Notes: generated from the sequence alone by a model not told the origin. A DNA stretch of 64,000 nucleotides from Caulobacter sp. X (GCF_002742635.1 NZ_PEGF01000001.1:186001-250000), one strand, 5' to 3'; positions 46,270 through 55,001 are shown, counted from the stretch's first letter. Made by a program: numbers and translations.

Positions 46270-47007
46270 CTACCGCAGCACGCCCGATCTTGCCAGGAAA
46301 CGCCTCGTCCGCTCCTCGCGCGGCGAGGCGAGGAGCGAGCGCGAAGGTCCTTGCTCCACGATGACGCCGCCGTCCATGAAAATCGTACGGTCGGCGACAT
46401 CGCGCGCGAAATCCATCTGGTGGGTGACGATGACCATGGTCCGTCGTTCGGCCGCCAGATCGCGGATCACGGCCAGCACCTCGCCGACGAGTTCGGGATC
46501 GAGGGCCGAGGTCGGCTCGTCGAACAGGATGACTTCGGGATCCATGGCCAGGGCGCGGGCGATGGCGCAGCGCTGCTGCTGGCCGCCGGAGAGGGCGGCC
46601 GGATAGGCGTCGGCGCGTTCGCCCAGGCCCACCTTCTCCAGCAGCGCCAAACCCTTGGCGCGAGCTTCGTCCGCGGGCGTCTTGCGGACGACGACCGGGC
46701 CTTCGATCACGTTCTCCAGCGCCGTGCGGTGCGGGAAGAGGTTGAAGCCCTGGAAGACGAAGCCGACTCGGCCGTTCAGCATCCTGGCCAGCGATGTCTT
46801 GCCGCCCGCCGTGACGCCGGCGATCGTCAGGTCTCCGCCATTGAGCGGCTCCAGGCCGGCCAGGCAGCGCAGCAGGGTGCTCTTGCCCGAACCGCTGGGG
46901 CCGATGATCGCCACCACCTCGCCGGGCGATACGGTGAGGTCGACGCCAGCCAGCACCGGCGTGTCGCCGAAGCTCTTCCTCAGGTCCTTGGCGTCGATCG
47001 CGCTCAT
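46270..47007 (-). CDS. tcyN: Cystine-type amino acid ABC transporter, ATP-binding protein
   Basis: A 245-residue ATPase. Walker A is GPSGSGKST (about 34-42), the signature LSGGQQQR and Walker B VILFDEPTSALD are intact. ATG 47007 overlaps the permease stop by 4 bases; the frame is open upstream, but the family start MSAIDAKDLRKSFG is clear. It energises import by the polar amino acid permease and the FliY/TcyJ-like binding protein of the same operon. Symbol is by analogy to E. coli. Confidence 0.88.
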   Translation of the reverse strand: MSAIDAKDLRKSFGDTPVLAGVDLTVSPGEVVAIIGPSGSGKSTLLRCLAGLEPLNGGDLTIAGVTAGGKTSLARMLNGRVGFVFQGFNLFPHRTALENVIEGPVVVRKTPADEARAKGLALLEKVGLGERADAYPAALSGGQQQRCAIARALAMDPEVILFDEPTSALDPELVGEVLAVIRDLAAERRTMVIVTHQMDFARDVADRTIFMDGGVIVEQGPSRSLLASPREERTRRFLARSGVLR

Positions 47008-47663
47008 CGGCGGCCCTCCGAGGCGCGGCGCTCCAGCCGGTGCTGCAGAGCCGCCAGGACCGTCGAGACGATCCAGTAGATGGCGGCCGCGGCCAGATAC
47101 ATCGTGAAGATCTCGTAGGTCCGCGCGGTGATCAGCTGGGTCTGGCGGAACAGTTCCGGCACCTGGATCGTCGCGGCCAGCGAGGTGTCCTTGACCAGGC
47201 TGATGAAGCTGTTGGACAGCGGGGCGACCGCGGTGCGGGCGGCCTGGGGCAGGATCACCCGGCGCAGGGCCTGGCCGCGGCTCATGCCCAGCACCGTCGC
47301 GGCCTCCCACTGGCCCTTGTCGACGGCGGCGATGGCGCTGCGCAGAATCTCGCAGGCATAGGCCGCGACGTTCAGCGAGAAGCCGATGCCGGCGGCGGCG
47401 AGGGCGGGCATCTCGATCCCGAACTGCGGCAGGCCATAATAGATCAGGAAGAGTTGCACCAGGAGCGGCGTGCCCCGGAAAGCGGAGACATAGACGCCGG
47501 CCGGCCAGCGCAGCAGGGGCGAGCGCGACAGGCGCATCAGGGCCAGGCCAAAGCCGAGCACGACGCCAACGCCCATGCCGATCACGCTCAGCACAACCGT
47601 GTAGCCGGCGCCCTTCAGCAGCAGCGGCGCCGACTGGCGCAGGAGATCGAGACCGGTCTCCAT
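47004..47663 (-). CDS. tcyL: Cystine-type amino acid ABC transporter, permease
   Basis: A 219-residue HisM-type permease with about five membrane helices. AFRGTPLLVQLFLIYYGLP and the EAA loop QWEAATVLGMSRGQALRRVILPQA are typical of polar amino acid uptake permeases. ATG 47663 lies 2 bases after the binding-protein stop. One permease only, which would act as a homodimer. Substrate is taken from the binding protein. Confidence 0.9.
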   Translation of the reverse strand: METGLDLLRQSAPLLLKGAGYTVVLSVIGMGVGVVLGFGLALMRLSRSPLLRWPAGVYVSAFRGTPLLVQLFLIYYGLPQFGIEMPALAAAGIGFSLNVAAYACEILRSAIAAVDKGQWEAATVLGMSRGQALRRVILPQAARTAVAPLSNSFISLVKDTSLAATIQVPELFRQTQLITARTYEIFTMYLAAAAIYWIVSTVLAALQHRLERRASEGRR

Positions 47664-47665
47664 GC

Positions 47666-48451
47666 CTATTGGGTGACGTCCATGCCGAACCACTGCTGCG
47701 ACAGGGCCGAGAGCTTGCCGCTGGAGCGAAGCGCGTTGATCGCCTGGTCGATGATGACCTTCAGCGCGGCGTCCTTCTTCATGGCGACGCCCGCGCCTTG
47801 GGCCGCGAAGGGCGGTCCGGACGCGACGAACTCGGGCGAGGTCTTGATGAAGTCGGCGGCGACCAGGCGGTCGTTCAGAACCGCGTCGATACGGCCGGCC
47901 TTCAGGTCCTGGTACTTGGTGGGATCGTCGTCATAGGTGCGCACGTCGGCGGTCGGCACATTGGCGCGTAGCCATTGTTCGTAGTTGGTGCCCAGGCCCA
48001 CGCCGACCTTCTTGCCCGCCAGCTCCCCCGGCTTGGTTGGGCCCGGCTTGTCCTTCAGCGTGATGATCTGGATGCCCGAGATCGTGTAGGGCTCGGAGAA
48101 GTCGTACTTGGCCTTGCGGTCTGGCGTGATGGTGATCTGGTTGATCACGACGTCCACGCGGCCGGATTCCAGGGCGCCCAGCAGGCCGGCGAACGGCGCG
48201 GGGCGGAACTCGGGTTTCAGGCCCAGCTGCGCGGCCAGCGCCTTGGCGAAGTCGACCTCGAAGCCGGTCAGCTGTCCGTCCGCGCCCTGGAAGTTGAACG
48301 GCGGATAGGTGCCTTCCAGGCCCACCCGTAACGTTCCGGACGCCTTGATCCGTTCCCAACCGCTGGCGCCGGCCTCAGGCTTCTTGGCGCAGGCGGCCAG
48401 CAGGGCGAGGCCGAGGCCGGAAACAACGGCGCGGCGGGCGGGGAATCGCAT
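47666..48451 (-). CDS. tcyJ: Cystine-binding lipoprotein-type periplasmic protein (FliY/TcyJ-like)
   Basis: A 261-residue substrate-binding protein. The signal ends LALLAACAKKP, a lipobox with Cys21. GTLRVGLEGTYPPFNFQG, DVVINQITITPDRKAKYDFS, YTISGIQIITLKD, KKVGVGLGTNYEQWLR and RTYDDDPTKYQDLKAGRIDA follow E. coli FliY (TcyJ) very closely, so L-cystine is the likely ligand. It is the first gene of tcyJ-tcyL-tcyN and complements the cysK-sseA-metC operon elsewhere in the window. Confidence 0.9.
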   Translation of the reverse strand: MRFPARRAVVSGLGLALLAACAKKPEAGASGWERIKASGTLRVGLEGTYPPFNFQGADGQLTGFEVDFAKALAAQLGLKPEFRPAPFAGLLGALESGRVDVVINQITITPDRKAKYDFSEPYTISGIQIITLKDKPGPTKPGELAGKKVGVGLGTNYEQWLRANVPTADVRTYDDDPTKYQDLKAGRIDAVLNDRLVAADFIKTSPEFVASGPPFAAQGAGVAMKKDAALKVIIDQAINALRSSGKLSALSQQWFGMDVTQ

Positions 48452-48625
48452 CGAACGGACCCTTGGGCGAAATACTCTTGCGCATTTCTATACGGGTGCG
48501 CGCGGTTCGCCAGTCCGAACGTGGCCGAGGGCGTCGCGCCGCGATCATGACGAGGATTTAAGCTGACGCGCGGCGCCAAGTCTGGGCGCAGTCCCTTTCG
48601 CTCGCCCGCAATTGGAGAGACGACC

Positions 48626-49084
48626 TTGAAGGTCCTGCTTTTCTCGCTCGCCCTGATGGCCGCCCCGCCGTTGTCCGTCGAAGCTCAAACGGCGCCGGAG
48701 GCCGCGGCGAAGTCTCCCGACGTTGTCGCCCTCGAGGCGCTGAACGCCCAGTGGCTGACCGCCTACAAGACACGCGACGCCGCGGCGTTGGACCGCGTGC
48801 TGGCTGACGACTTCGAGGGCGTCTATCCGGGCGGCCGCATCATGAAGAAGGCCGACATTCTCAAGCTGGCGACCAATCCGGCGCGCTCGTTCGACACGGT
48901 GGCCTGGGAGGACGTCCGGATCGTCGTCATCGGTGATGTCGCGGTGCTGAGGGCGCGAGCGCGCATGACCGGGTCCTCGGCCGAAGGTCCGTTCTCCAGC
49001 ATCAACGACTTCGCCGATGTCTATGTTCGTCGGCCGGGCGGCTGGCGGGCGATCTCCGCGCACGTGGTCCGCGTCACGGAGTAG
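48626..49084 (+). CDS. Secreted SnoaL/DUF4440-like NTF2-fold protein
   Basis: A 152-residue protein with a signal peptide (about 1-20, VEA-QTA) and an NTF2-like cone fold: LNAQWLTAYKTRDAAALDRVLADDFEGVYPGG, then an RIVVIGDVAVLRARARMTG strand pair and DVYVRRPGGWRAISAHV at the end. The start is TTG at 48626 after GGAGAG. DUF4440 proteins are small binding or catalytic domains of varied role. No partner is evident; function unknown. Confidence 0.72.
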   Translation: MKVLLFSLALMAAPPLSVEAQTAPEAAAKSPDVVALEALNAQWLTAYKTRDAAALDRVLADDFEGVYPGGRIMKKADILKLATNPARSFDTVAWEDVRIVVIGDVAVLRARARMTGSSAEGPFSSINDFADVYVRRPGGWRAISAHVVRVTE

Positions 49085-49096
49085 CGCTCCGGCCTG

Positions 49097-50215
49097 TCAG
49101 CCGCGCTTGCGCACGAACACCGTACCGGCCGAATAGCCGGCGCCGAAGCTGCAGATCAGGCCTGTCTCGCCGGGCTGGAAGTCGTCATTGGCCGTGTGGA
49201 AGGCGATGATCGAGCCGGCCGAGCTGGTGTTGGCGTATTCGTCGAGGATGATCACGTTCTCGCCGGGCGCGGGGTCGCGGCCCAGCACCTTGCGGCCGAT
49301 CATCTCGTTCATGTTGATGTTGGCCTGATGCAGCCACAGGCGCTTCAGGGTCGACGGATCCAGGCCCAGGTCCTTGGCGTGTTCGATGATCATCTCGCTG
49401 ACCATCGGCACCACCTCGCGGAACACCTTGCGGCCCTCCTGGACGAACAGCTTGTCCTTGGCGTCGGCCCCTTCCGGGGCGGCGCGGTTCAGGAAGCCGA
49501 AGTTGTTGCGGATGTTGTTCGAGAACTGGGTCTTCAGGCGCGCGCCCAGGATTTCCCAGCCGTCCTTGGCCCGGTCGGCGTCCTCGATGATCACGGCCGT
49601 CGCCACGTCGCCGAAGATGAAGTGACTGTCGCGATCCTTGAAGTTCAGGTGGCCCGAGCAGATTTCGGGATTGACCATCAGCACCGCCTTGGCGCTGCCG
49701 GTCGTCACGAAGTCGGCGGCGGTCTTGATGCCGAAGGTCGCCGACGAGCAGGCGACGTTCATGTCGAAGGCGAAGCCCTCGATGCCCAGCGCCTGCTGGA
49801 TCTCGATCGCCATGGCGGGGTAGGGGCGCTGCATGTTCGACGCGGCGCAGATCACCGCGCCGATCTCGCTGACCGGCTTGCCCCAGCGTTCGATCGCCTG
49901 CTTGGCGGCCTCGACGGCCATCTGCGCCAGGATCGAGATCTCGTCGTTCGGACGCTCGGGGATGATCGGTCGCATGACCTCGGGATCGACGATCCCAGAC
50001 TTGTTCATCACGAAGCGCGACTTGATGCCCGAAGCTTTCTCGATGAACTCGGGCGAGGAGGGGGCGAGAGCGACGACCTCGCCGGCCGCGATGGCCTCGG
50101 CGTTGGCGGCGTTGAAGCGCTCGACATAGGTGTTGAAGGCTTCGACGAGCTCTGCGTTGGAGATGCTGTGAGGCGGGGTGAACAGCCCCGTGGCGGCGAT
50201 GACAGCTTGCGGCAA
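49097..50215 (-). CDS. Beta-ketoacyl-ACP synthase III family protein
   Basis: A 372-residue KAS III-like enzyme. The catalytic triad is present: Cys156 in NVACSSATF, His296 in WLHQANINMN and Asn329 in DEYANTSSAG. It is longer than housekeeping FabH (about 320 residues), with an insert around residues 25-55, so it more likely elongates or condenses special acyl groups than starts bulk fatty acid synthesis. It is a single gene. Substrates are unknown. Confidence 0.85.
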   Translation of the reverse strand: MPQAVIAATGLFTPPHSISNAELVEAFNTYVERFNAANAEAIAAGEVVALAPSSPEFIEKASGIKSRFVMNKSGIVDPEVMRPIIPERPNDEISILAQMAVEAAKQAIERWGKPVSEIGAVICAASNMQRPYPAMAIEIQQALGIEGFAFDMNVACSSATFGIKTAADFVTTGSAKAVLMVNPEICSGHLNFKDRDSHFIFGDVATAVIIEDADRAKDGWEILGARLKTQFSNNIRNNFGFLNRAAPEGADAKDKLFVQEGRKVFREVVPMVSEMIIEHAKDLGLDPSTLKRLWLHQANINMNEMIGRKVLGRDPAPGENVIILDEYANTSSAGSIIAFHTANDDFQPGETGLICSFGAGYSAGTVFVRKRG

Positions 50216-50452
50216 GACGACGGTCCCGATGATACGCGCGGGCCTCGTCCTGTCTCAGGGCGGGCTCGCGTTCTGACGCTTGTTTGACGCCGTAGATAGC
50301 ACGGAAGCCGGCCGCGTCATCCAGCGCCTTTTCGGCTTCGACACGCAATGGCCCCAAACGGGACCGTGAACCGCCGCATGCCCGCCGCGTTATCCGCTTA
50401 GCCCTAGGCTGGCTGAGGGAGCAAAGAGTACGCGTAGCATAGGAGTATAACA

Positions 50453-50983
50453 ATGAAGACTCTCATCGCTGTCACCCTGGTCGCCGGTTCGGTCGTCGCG
50501 ACCCCGATGTTCGCTCAAGCTCAGAATTCGACGGATGTCTATGGCTCGGTCAACTATGGCCAAACTCGGACCAAGGGCGCTGACACCGGCGCTATTCAGG
50601 GTCGCGTCGGCGCCAAGTTTACGCCTAATTTTGGCGTCGAAGGCGAAATCGCCGGCGGCGTCGATGGCGACACCGTTTATGCGCCCGGCGCGGCCAAGGT
50701 GAAAATGGAGCATCAGGCGGCCGCCTACGCGGTCGGCTACCTGCCGGTCACGCCCAACCTCGACCTGCTGGCCCGCGTCGGCTACGGCACGACCAAGTTC
50801 GAGACCAAGAACCCGGCGGCCACAAACTTCGACGGCAGTCGCGAAAGCTGGAACTACGGCGTGGGCGCCGAGTACAAGCTGGACGGCAAGAACGGCATCC
50901 GCGCCGACTGGACCAAGTCGGAATACACCAAGAGCGACCTGAGCTCGAACACGGTGTCGGTCGGCTACGTCCGCCACTTCTAA
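50453..50983 (+). CDS. Small outer membrane beta-barrel protein (opacity/OmpA-barrel type)
   Basis: A 176-residue protein with a signal peptide (about 1-22, AQA-QNS) and an eight-strand barrel pattern: DVYGSVNYGQTRTKG, GRVGAKFTPNFGVEGEIAGG, DLLARVGYGTTKFET, NYGVGAEYKL and the C-terminal VSVGYVRHF with terminal Phe. No large extracellular domain. Probably a structural or adhesion-type surface protein. A strong terminator follows. Confidence 0.85.
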   Translation: MKTLIAVTLVAGSVVATPMFAQAQNSTDVYGSVNYGQTRTKGADTGAIQGRVGAKFTPNFGVEGEIAGGVDGDTVYAPGAAKVKMEHQAAAYAVGYLPVTPNLDLLARVGYGTTKFETKNPAATNFDGSRESWNYGVGAEYKLDGKNGIRADWTKSEYTKSDLSSNTVSVGYVRHF

Positions 50984-51007
50984 GCTTTGGTCTCACGATT
51001 GCTGAAG

Positions 51008-51041
51008 AACGGCGCGTCCCGCGGGGCGCGCCGTTTTCTTT
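51008..51041 (+). terminator. Intrinsic terminator of the barrel protein gene
   Basis: AACGGCGCG pairs with CGCGCCGTT around a short loop, followed by TTCTTT. It lies 24 bases after the stop. Confidence 0.9.
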
Positions 51042-51122
51042 GCGGCGACCGCCCGCGCCGCTTGACGACAGGGAGCGACGCCCTTCAATCTGAACAGCAA
51101 TAAGATAAAAAGGGGAGGCGCG

Positions 51123-51512
51123 TTGGTCTTGGATAAGGCGCTGTTGATTCAGCTGGGCGGGTCCGTCGTCGCCGTCGCTCTGCTGGTGGCCGTGGCGGCC
51201 TGGCTGGGCGCGGCGCGGCCCACGCCGCCGCTGGACGTCGAGGCGGCCCAGTCTCTACTGGCCGTCGAATTCCCGGATCATGCGCCGGCCGCTATCTGGA
51301 TCGCCGCCGATGGGGCGGGCCTCATCGCGCGCGAGAACGACCAGGCCCTGGTGATCTGGCGGCGCGGCGACGGCTATGTCGCGCGCGAGGCGGCCTGGAG
51401 CGCCGTCTCAAATCTTCGTCCGAGCAACGGACGTCTTTCCATGCGGGTGGGCGACGGCCGTCCCGTCTTCGCGGTCGCTGATGACCGCTGGCCGCCCAAG
51501 GAGCTCGCTTGA
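51123..51512 (+). CDS. Single-span membrane protein of unknown function
   Basis: A 129-residue protein with an N-terminal membrane helix (about 8-28) and a soluble domain of alternating strands (AAIWIAADGAGLIARENDQALVIW, GRLSMRVGDGRPVFAVAD). The start is TTG at 51123 after a strong GGGGAGG. It overlaps the downstream sterol-desaturase-family gene (TGATG junction), so they are co-translated and may work together. No family recognised. Confidence 0.65.
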   Translation: MVLDKALLIQLGGSVVAVALLVAVAAWLGAARPTPPLDVEAAQSLLAVEFPDHAPAAIWIAADGAGLIARENDQALVIWRRGDGYVAREAAWSAVSNLRPSNGRLSMRVGDGRPVFAVADDRWPPKELA

Positions 51513-52480
51513 TGCTGAAACCGAGTTTTGATCCCGTTCAGCTGGCGATCCCGTTCTTCGTTCTGGCGATCGTGCTGGAAGTCCTGCTGGGCCGCTTCGG
51601 CAAGGCCAAGGCGAACTACGAGACCCGCGACACAGCTGTGTCCCTGAGCATGGGCCTAGGCAGCACGGTCGCTGGAATCCTGTTTGGCGGGATCATCTTC
51701 GCGGCCACGGTGTGGGTCTGGAACCACCGGATTTTCACGATCCCCATGACGGCGGTCTGGGCCTGGGTGGCGGTCTTCCTGCTGGAGGACCTGACCTACT
51801 ACTGGTTCCACCGCATCGCCCATGAACGCAGGGTCTGGTGGGCCAGCCACGTCAACCACCACACCTCGACCCACTACAATCTCTCGACCGCGCTCCGGCA
51901 GACCTGGACCGGCGGGGTGGCCGGCACCTGGCTGCTGTGGCTGCCGCTGTCCTTCATCGGCTTTCCGCCGGCCATGGTGGCGATCCAGAAGGGCGTCAGC
52001 CTCGTCTACCAGTTCTGGATTCACACCGAGGCGATCAAGCGCATGCCGCGCTGGTTCGAGGCGGTGTTCAACACGCCCTCCCATCACCGGGTGCACCACG
52101 CGCGCAACGCCCGCTACCTGGACGCCAACTACGCCGGCATCCTGATCATCTGGGACCGCCTGTTCGGCACCTTCATCCCGGAGACCGACGAGGAGCCCTG
52201 CCGCTATGGGACGGTGAAGAACCTCGGCAACTTTAACCTGCTGCACAACGTCTTCCATGAGTGGGTCGGGATAGGCCGCGACGTGGCGGGGTCGAAGTCG
52301 CCGCGCGAGGCTCTCGGCTATGTCTTCGGCCCGCCCGGCTGGAGCCCCGACGGCTCGCGCGAGACGTCGCACACGCTGAAGGCCAAGTGGCGGGCGCGGG
52401 AGGAGGCGGCTAGTCGCGTAGCAGAGGCAAGGACAGACCCGTCGCCTGGCGCGTCGCCAGCATCTCGCGCCGGAACCTGA
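51512..52480 (+). CDS. Sterol desaturase/fatty acid hydroxylase superfamily membrane enzyme
   Basis: A 322-residue di-iron membrane oxygenase. The histidine motifs are complete: FHRIAHE, SHVNHHTS and PSHHRVHHA, plus HNVFHEW further on, with about four membrane helices before and between them. Such enzymes hydroxylate or desaturate lipids or carotenoids. ATG 51512 is chosen over the adjoining TTG. The last ~23 residues are low-complexity and overlap 71 bases of the convergent regulator gene. Confidence 0.88.
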   Translation: MLKPSFDPVQLAIPFFVLAIVLEVLLGRFGKAKANYETRDTAVSLSMGLGSTVAGILFGGIIFAATVWVWNHRIFTIPMTAVWAWVAVFLLEDLTYYWFHRIAHERRVWWASHVNHHTSTHYNLSTALRQTWTGGVAGTWLLWLPLSFIGFPPAMVAIQKGVSLVYQFWIHTEAIKRMPRWFEAVFNTPSHHRVHHARNARYLDANYAGILIIWDRLFGTFIPETDEEPCRYGTVKNLGNFNLLHNVFHEWVGIGRDVAGSKSPREALGYVFGPPGWSPDGSRETSHTLKAKWRAREEAASRVAEARTDPSPGASPASRAGT

Positions 52481-53390
52481 ACAGCTCGGCGGGACGGCCG
52501 CCGGTCTCGGCGTCGAGGCGGCCCAGGCCCTCGACCAGTTCCTCGCGCTCAACGACGCGGCGGAAGTTCTGTTTGTGCAGCGGCACGCCGGCGATCGCCT
52601 CGACCGTGCGCTGCAGGGTCGAGAGGGTGAACTCCTCGGGTGTCAGCTCGAACACGACCGGGCGGTACTTGATCTTGCCGCGCAGGCGCGAGAGGCCCGT
52701 GGCCAGGATGCGCCGGTGGTCGGAGATCATCGGCTCGCCGAGCGCCGCCGACAGCGCCTCGGGCTCGGCGGGATCGTGGCCGTCGGCCCGGGCCCGGTCG
52801 CGGGCGGCCTCAGGCGCCAGGCCGGCTTCGTAGAGCAGCTCGTAGCGCTCGAGCACGCGCTCCTCGTTCCAGGGCGCGCCGTCCAGGGCGAAGGCCAGGC
52901 GCGCGCGGGACCACTTGCCGGCGTCGTCGCCAGCCCACCGGCGCAGAGCGGGGGCGATGGCCTCGTCGAGCAGGGCGGGGCGGCCGGCGCGCCAGTCCTC
53001 CCACGGGAAGAACCGGCTCCACGGGGCCCAGGCGGTGTCCGGCGCGTCGGTGTCGACCGCCTTGGGCGTCAGGCCCAGATAGCCGACCGAGACGACGCGC
53101 GCGGCGCCGGCGCCGACCTCGGCGCGCGGCGCGTCGCGGCCCTTGTCGCCGAAGGTGTAGAGCTGCTCGACATAGCCCAGCTGGAACCGGGTCTGCGCGG
53201 TCACGAAGGCGCGCAGGCCCAGCTCGAACGTGCGATGCGCCTCGGGGTCGAACGGGCCGAAGGGCAGGCCCGACAGCGGGGAGGCGACGTCGGTGACGGC
53301 GTCGTGCGGTCGCACGGTCAGGACGACGGCCTCGCCGTCGCGGATCGCGACGACCACCGCCGACAGACCGATGACGACCGAGATGCTCAT
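52410..53390 (-). CDS. NrtR-like regulator: degenerate Nudix domain plus winged helix
   Basis: A 326-residue protein. The N-terminal Nudix-like fold (about 1-160) has YVEQLYTFGD but its Nudix box region (about 44-68) lacks the REUxEExGU glutamates. The C-terminal region (about 230-320; RGKIKYRPVVFELTPEEFTLSTLQ, KQNFRRVVE, GRPAELFRFRREML) matches the winged-helix domain of NrtR-type NAD repressors. This pattern favours a ligand-sensing transcription factor rather than a hydrolase. ATG 53390 is the family-like start. It overlaps the upstream hydroxylase gene tail convergently. Confidence 0.75.
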   Translation of the reverse strand: MSISVVIGLSAVVVAIRDGEAVVLTVRPHDAVTDVASPLSGLPFGPFDPEAHRTFELGLRAFVTAQTRFQLGYVEQLYTFGDKGRDAPRAEVGAGAARVVSVGYLGLTPKAVDTDAPDTAWAPWSRFFPWEDWRAGRPALLDEAIAPALRRWAGDDAGKWSRARLAFALDGAPWNEERVLERYELLYEAGLAPEAARDRARADGHDPAEPEALSAALGEPMISDHRRILATGLSRLRGKIKYRPVVFELTPEEFTLSTLQRTVEAIAGVPLHKQNFRRVVEREELVEGLGRLDAETGGRPAELFRFRREMLATRQATGLSLPLLRD

Positions 53391-53400
53391 CGCGCGGCCA

Positions 53401-54045
53401 TCACTCGGTCTCGAAGGCCGCGCCGGGCGCGGACTCATAGCCGGCGGCGCGTGACAGGACGTGGAAACGTTGGACGTAACGCGCCTGGGCCTCGAACGGC
53501 GGCAGGGGCGTGATGTGGAGATCGTAGCCGACGGGCGGCGCGCCGAAGATCGACAGCGACTCCTCGTGATTGAAGCCCGCCAGCTGGGTGGCCTCGAAGA
53601 AGGCGCAGGCGCGGTCGGCCTGCTTGATCAGCTTCTTGATCGGGGCGGGGGTCTTGGGCGGCAGGCCGAAGCGGATGTGGATCGCGTCCTCGAGCCTGGC
53701 CTCGAAATCCTTGTAGCTGACGCCCAGCGCCGCCTTGAACGGGCTGATCATGTCGCCGATCACATATTCGCTGGCGTCGTGCAGCAGGGCGGCCAACCGC
53801 CAGCGGGGCTCAAGGTCGGGCTTGATGTGCGCGGCGATCTCTTCGACCACCAGGCTGTGCTGGGCGACCGAGAAGCCGTGGTCGCCGACTGTCTGGCCGT
53901 TCCAACGCGCGACGCGCGCCAGGCCGTGGGCGATGTCCTCGATCTCGATGTCCATCGGCGACGGATCGAGCAGGTCGAGCCGACGTCCTGACAGCATCCT
54001 CTGCCATGCGCGGGGCGGTTTGCCCTTGTGCAGCCCTTTGGCCAC
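53401..54045 (-). CDS. HD-domain nucleotide phosphohydrolase (YfbR-like)
   Basis: A 214-residue HD-superfamily enzyme. PRAWQRMLSGRRLDLLDPSP opens the domain; metal ligands occur in FSVAQHSLVV, LAALLHDASEYVIGD and KQADRACAFFEA. YfbR-type enzymes dephosphorylate deoxynucleoside 5'-monophosphates. The GTG at 54045 is chosen because PRAWQRM is part of the conserved start; the ATG at 53997 would cut it off. The NrtR-like gene follows 10 bases downstream. Confidence 0.8.
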   Translation of the reverse strand: MAKGLHKGKPPRAWQRMLSGRRLDLLDPSPMDIEIEDIAHGLARVARWNGQTVGDHGFSVAQHSLVVEEIAAHIKPDLEPRWRLAALLHDASEYVIGDMISPFKAALGVSYKDFEARLEDAIHIRFGLPPKTPAPIKKLIKQADRACAFFEATQLAGFNHEESLSIFGAPPVGYDLHITPLPPFEAQARYVQRFHVLSRAAGYESAPGAAFETE

Positions 54046-54087
54046 GAGATCGTTCCTCACGGTGAAGGTGGTTGACTGACCTATCGG

Positions 54088-54101
54088 TTGAGAAAGATCA
54101 A
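54088..54101 (+). promoter_or_regulatory. FixK/FNR box upstream of the universal stress gene
   Basis: TTGAGAAAGATCAA matches TTGAT-N4-ATCAA at 9 of 10 fixed positions and has the same TTGAG-N3-GATCAA form as the ccoN box. It lies 49 bases before the ATG, the same spacing as at hemN. Confidence 0.78.
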
Positions 54102-54150
54102 TGAGACTGTCGCCGTCATCTGTGGAAATGCCCCTAAAGGGAGTTCGATC

Positions 54151-54963
54151 ATGAGCTGGGCGAGAATTATGGTTCCTCTCGCGGGAACCGCGCACGATCA
54201 GACGGTTGTGCAGCTGGCCGCCAAGCTGGCGGGCGCTTTCCAGGCCGAGCTGGCCTGCGTCCATGCGCCAGCCGACATGGCGGACCTGATGCCCTGGATG
54301 GGCGAGGGCTTCATGGGCGGCGTGCAGGTCACGGCGCTGGAAAGCCTGAAGGAAGCGGCCCAGGAAGGCGCCAAGGCCTGCGCCAAGGTCGCCGCTGACG
54401 TTTCCTATCCCCACACGAAGGTCATCAGTCTGGAGTCGCCCGTCTGGGCGGGCCTGGCCATGGAAGGCCGCCTGTCCGACGTCATCGTCTTCGACGACGC
54501 CGCCGCCCGGGGACGTGGCCCCTTGGCCGAGGCCTTCCAGCAGCTGGTCGCCGACGAGCAGCGACCGACCCTGGTGGCCCGTACGGGCTTCAAGCCCGAC
54601 GGCGTCGCGGTCGTGGCCTGGGACGGCGGCAAGGAAGCCAGCCGCGCCATGCGGACGGCCCTGCCGCTGCTGCAGAAGGCCTCTTCGGTTGTCGTGGTCG
54701 GCGCGCCGTCGGCTTCGTCGCGCGCCTTCGAACTGGATCGCCTGGTCGCCTTCCTCGGCGCGAGAGGCGTCAAGGCGACGGCCAAGGTGCTGGAGGGCTC
54801 GGGCGACGCTGGCGGGCTGCTGCTGAACGCCGCGCGCGACGCCGGCGCGAACCTGCTGGTCGCCGGCGCGTTTGGTCATCCCCGGCTGCAGGAGTTCATC
54901 TTCGGCGGGACAACCCGGACGCTGCTGAACAGCGATGGTCCGTCGCTGTTCCTGTCGCACTGA
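54151..54963 (+). CDS. Universal stress protein, two-domain UspA type
   Basis: A 270-residue cytoplasmic protein with two Usp-like halves (about 1-135 and 140-270). SWARIMVPLAGTAHDQ opens the first, and the second ends with LLVAGAFGHPRLQEFIFGGTTRTLL, matching the G-x2-G-x9-G(S/T) nucleotide motif in part. ATG 54151 after AAGGGAG is preferred to the upstream TTG in the FixK box. The box indicates induction under oxygen limitation, as known for Usp proteins in other bacteria. Confidence 0.88.
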   Translation: MSWARIMVPLAGTAHDQTVVQLAAKLAGAFQAELACVHAPADMADLMPWMGEGFMGGVQVTALESLKEAAQEGAKACAKVAADVSYPHTKVISLESPVWAGLAMEGRLSDVIVFDDAAARGRGPLAEAFQQLVADEQRPTLVARTGFKPDGVAVVAWDGGKEASRAMRTALPLLQKASSVVVVGAPSASSRAFELDRLVAFLGARGVKATAKVLEGSGDAGGLLLNAARDAGANLLVAGAFGHPRLQEFIFGGTTRTLLNSDGPSLFLSH

Positions 54964-55001
54964 TCTCGTCCAACCATAAGAAAAGAAAGGGAGACGACCG
55001 C

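Noticed and set aside
50367..50391. Possible EcfG/SigT promoter (TGAAC-N16-CGTT) upstream of the barrel protein gene
   Set aside because: One mismatch in the -35 element and no supporting evidence; such matches are common by chance in this composition.
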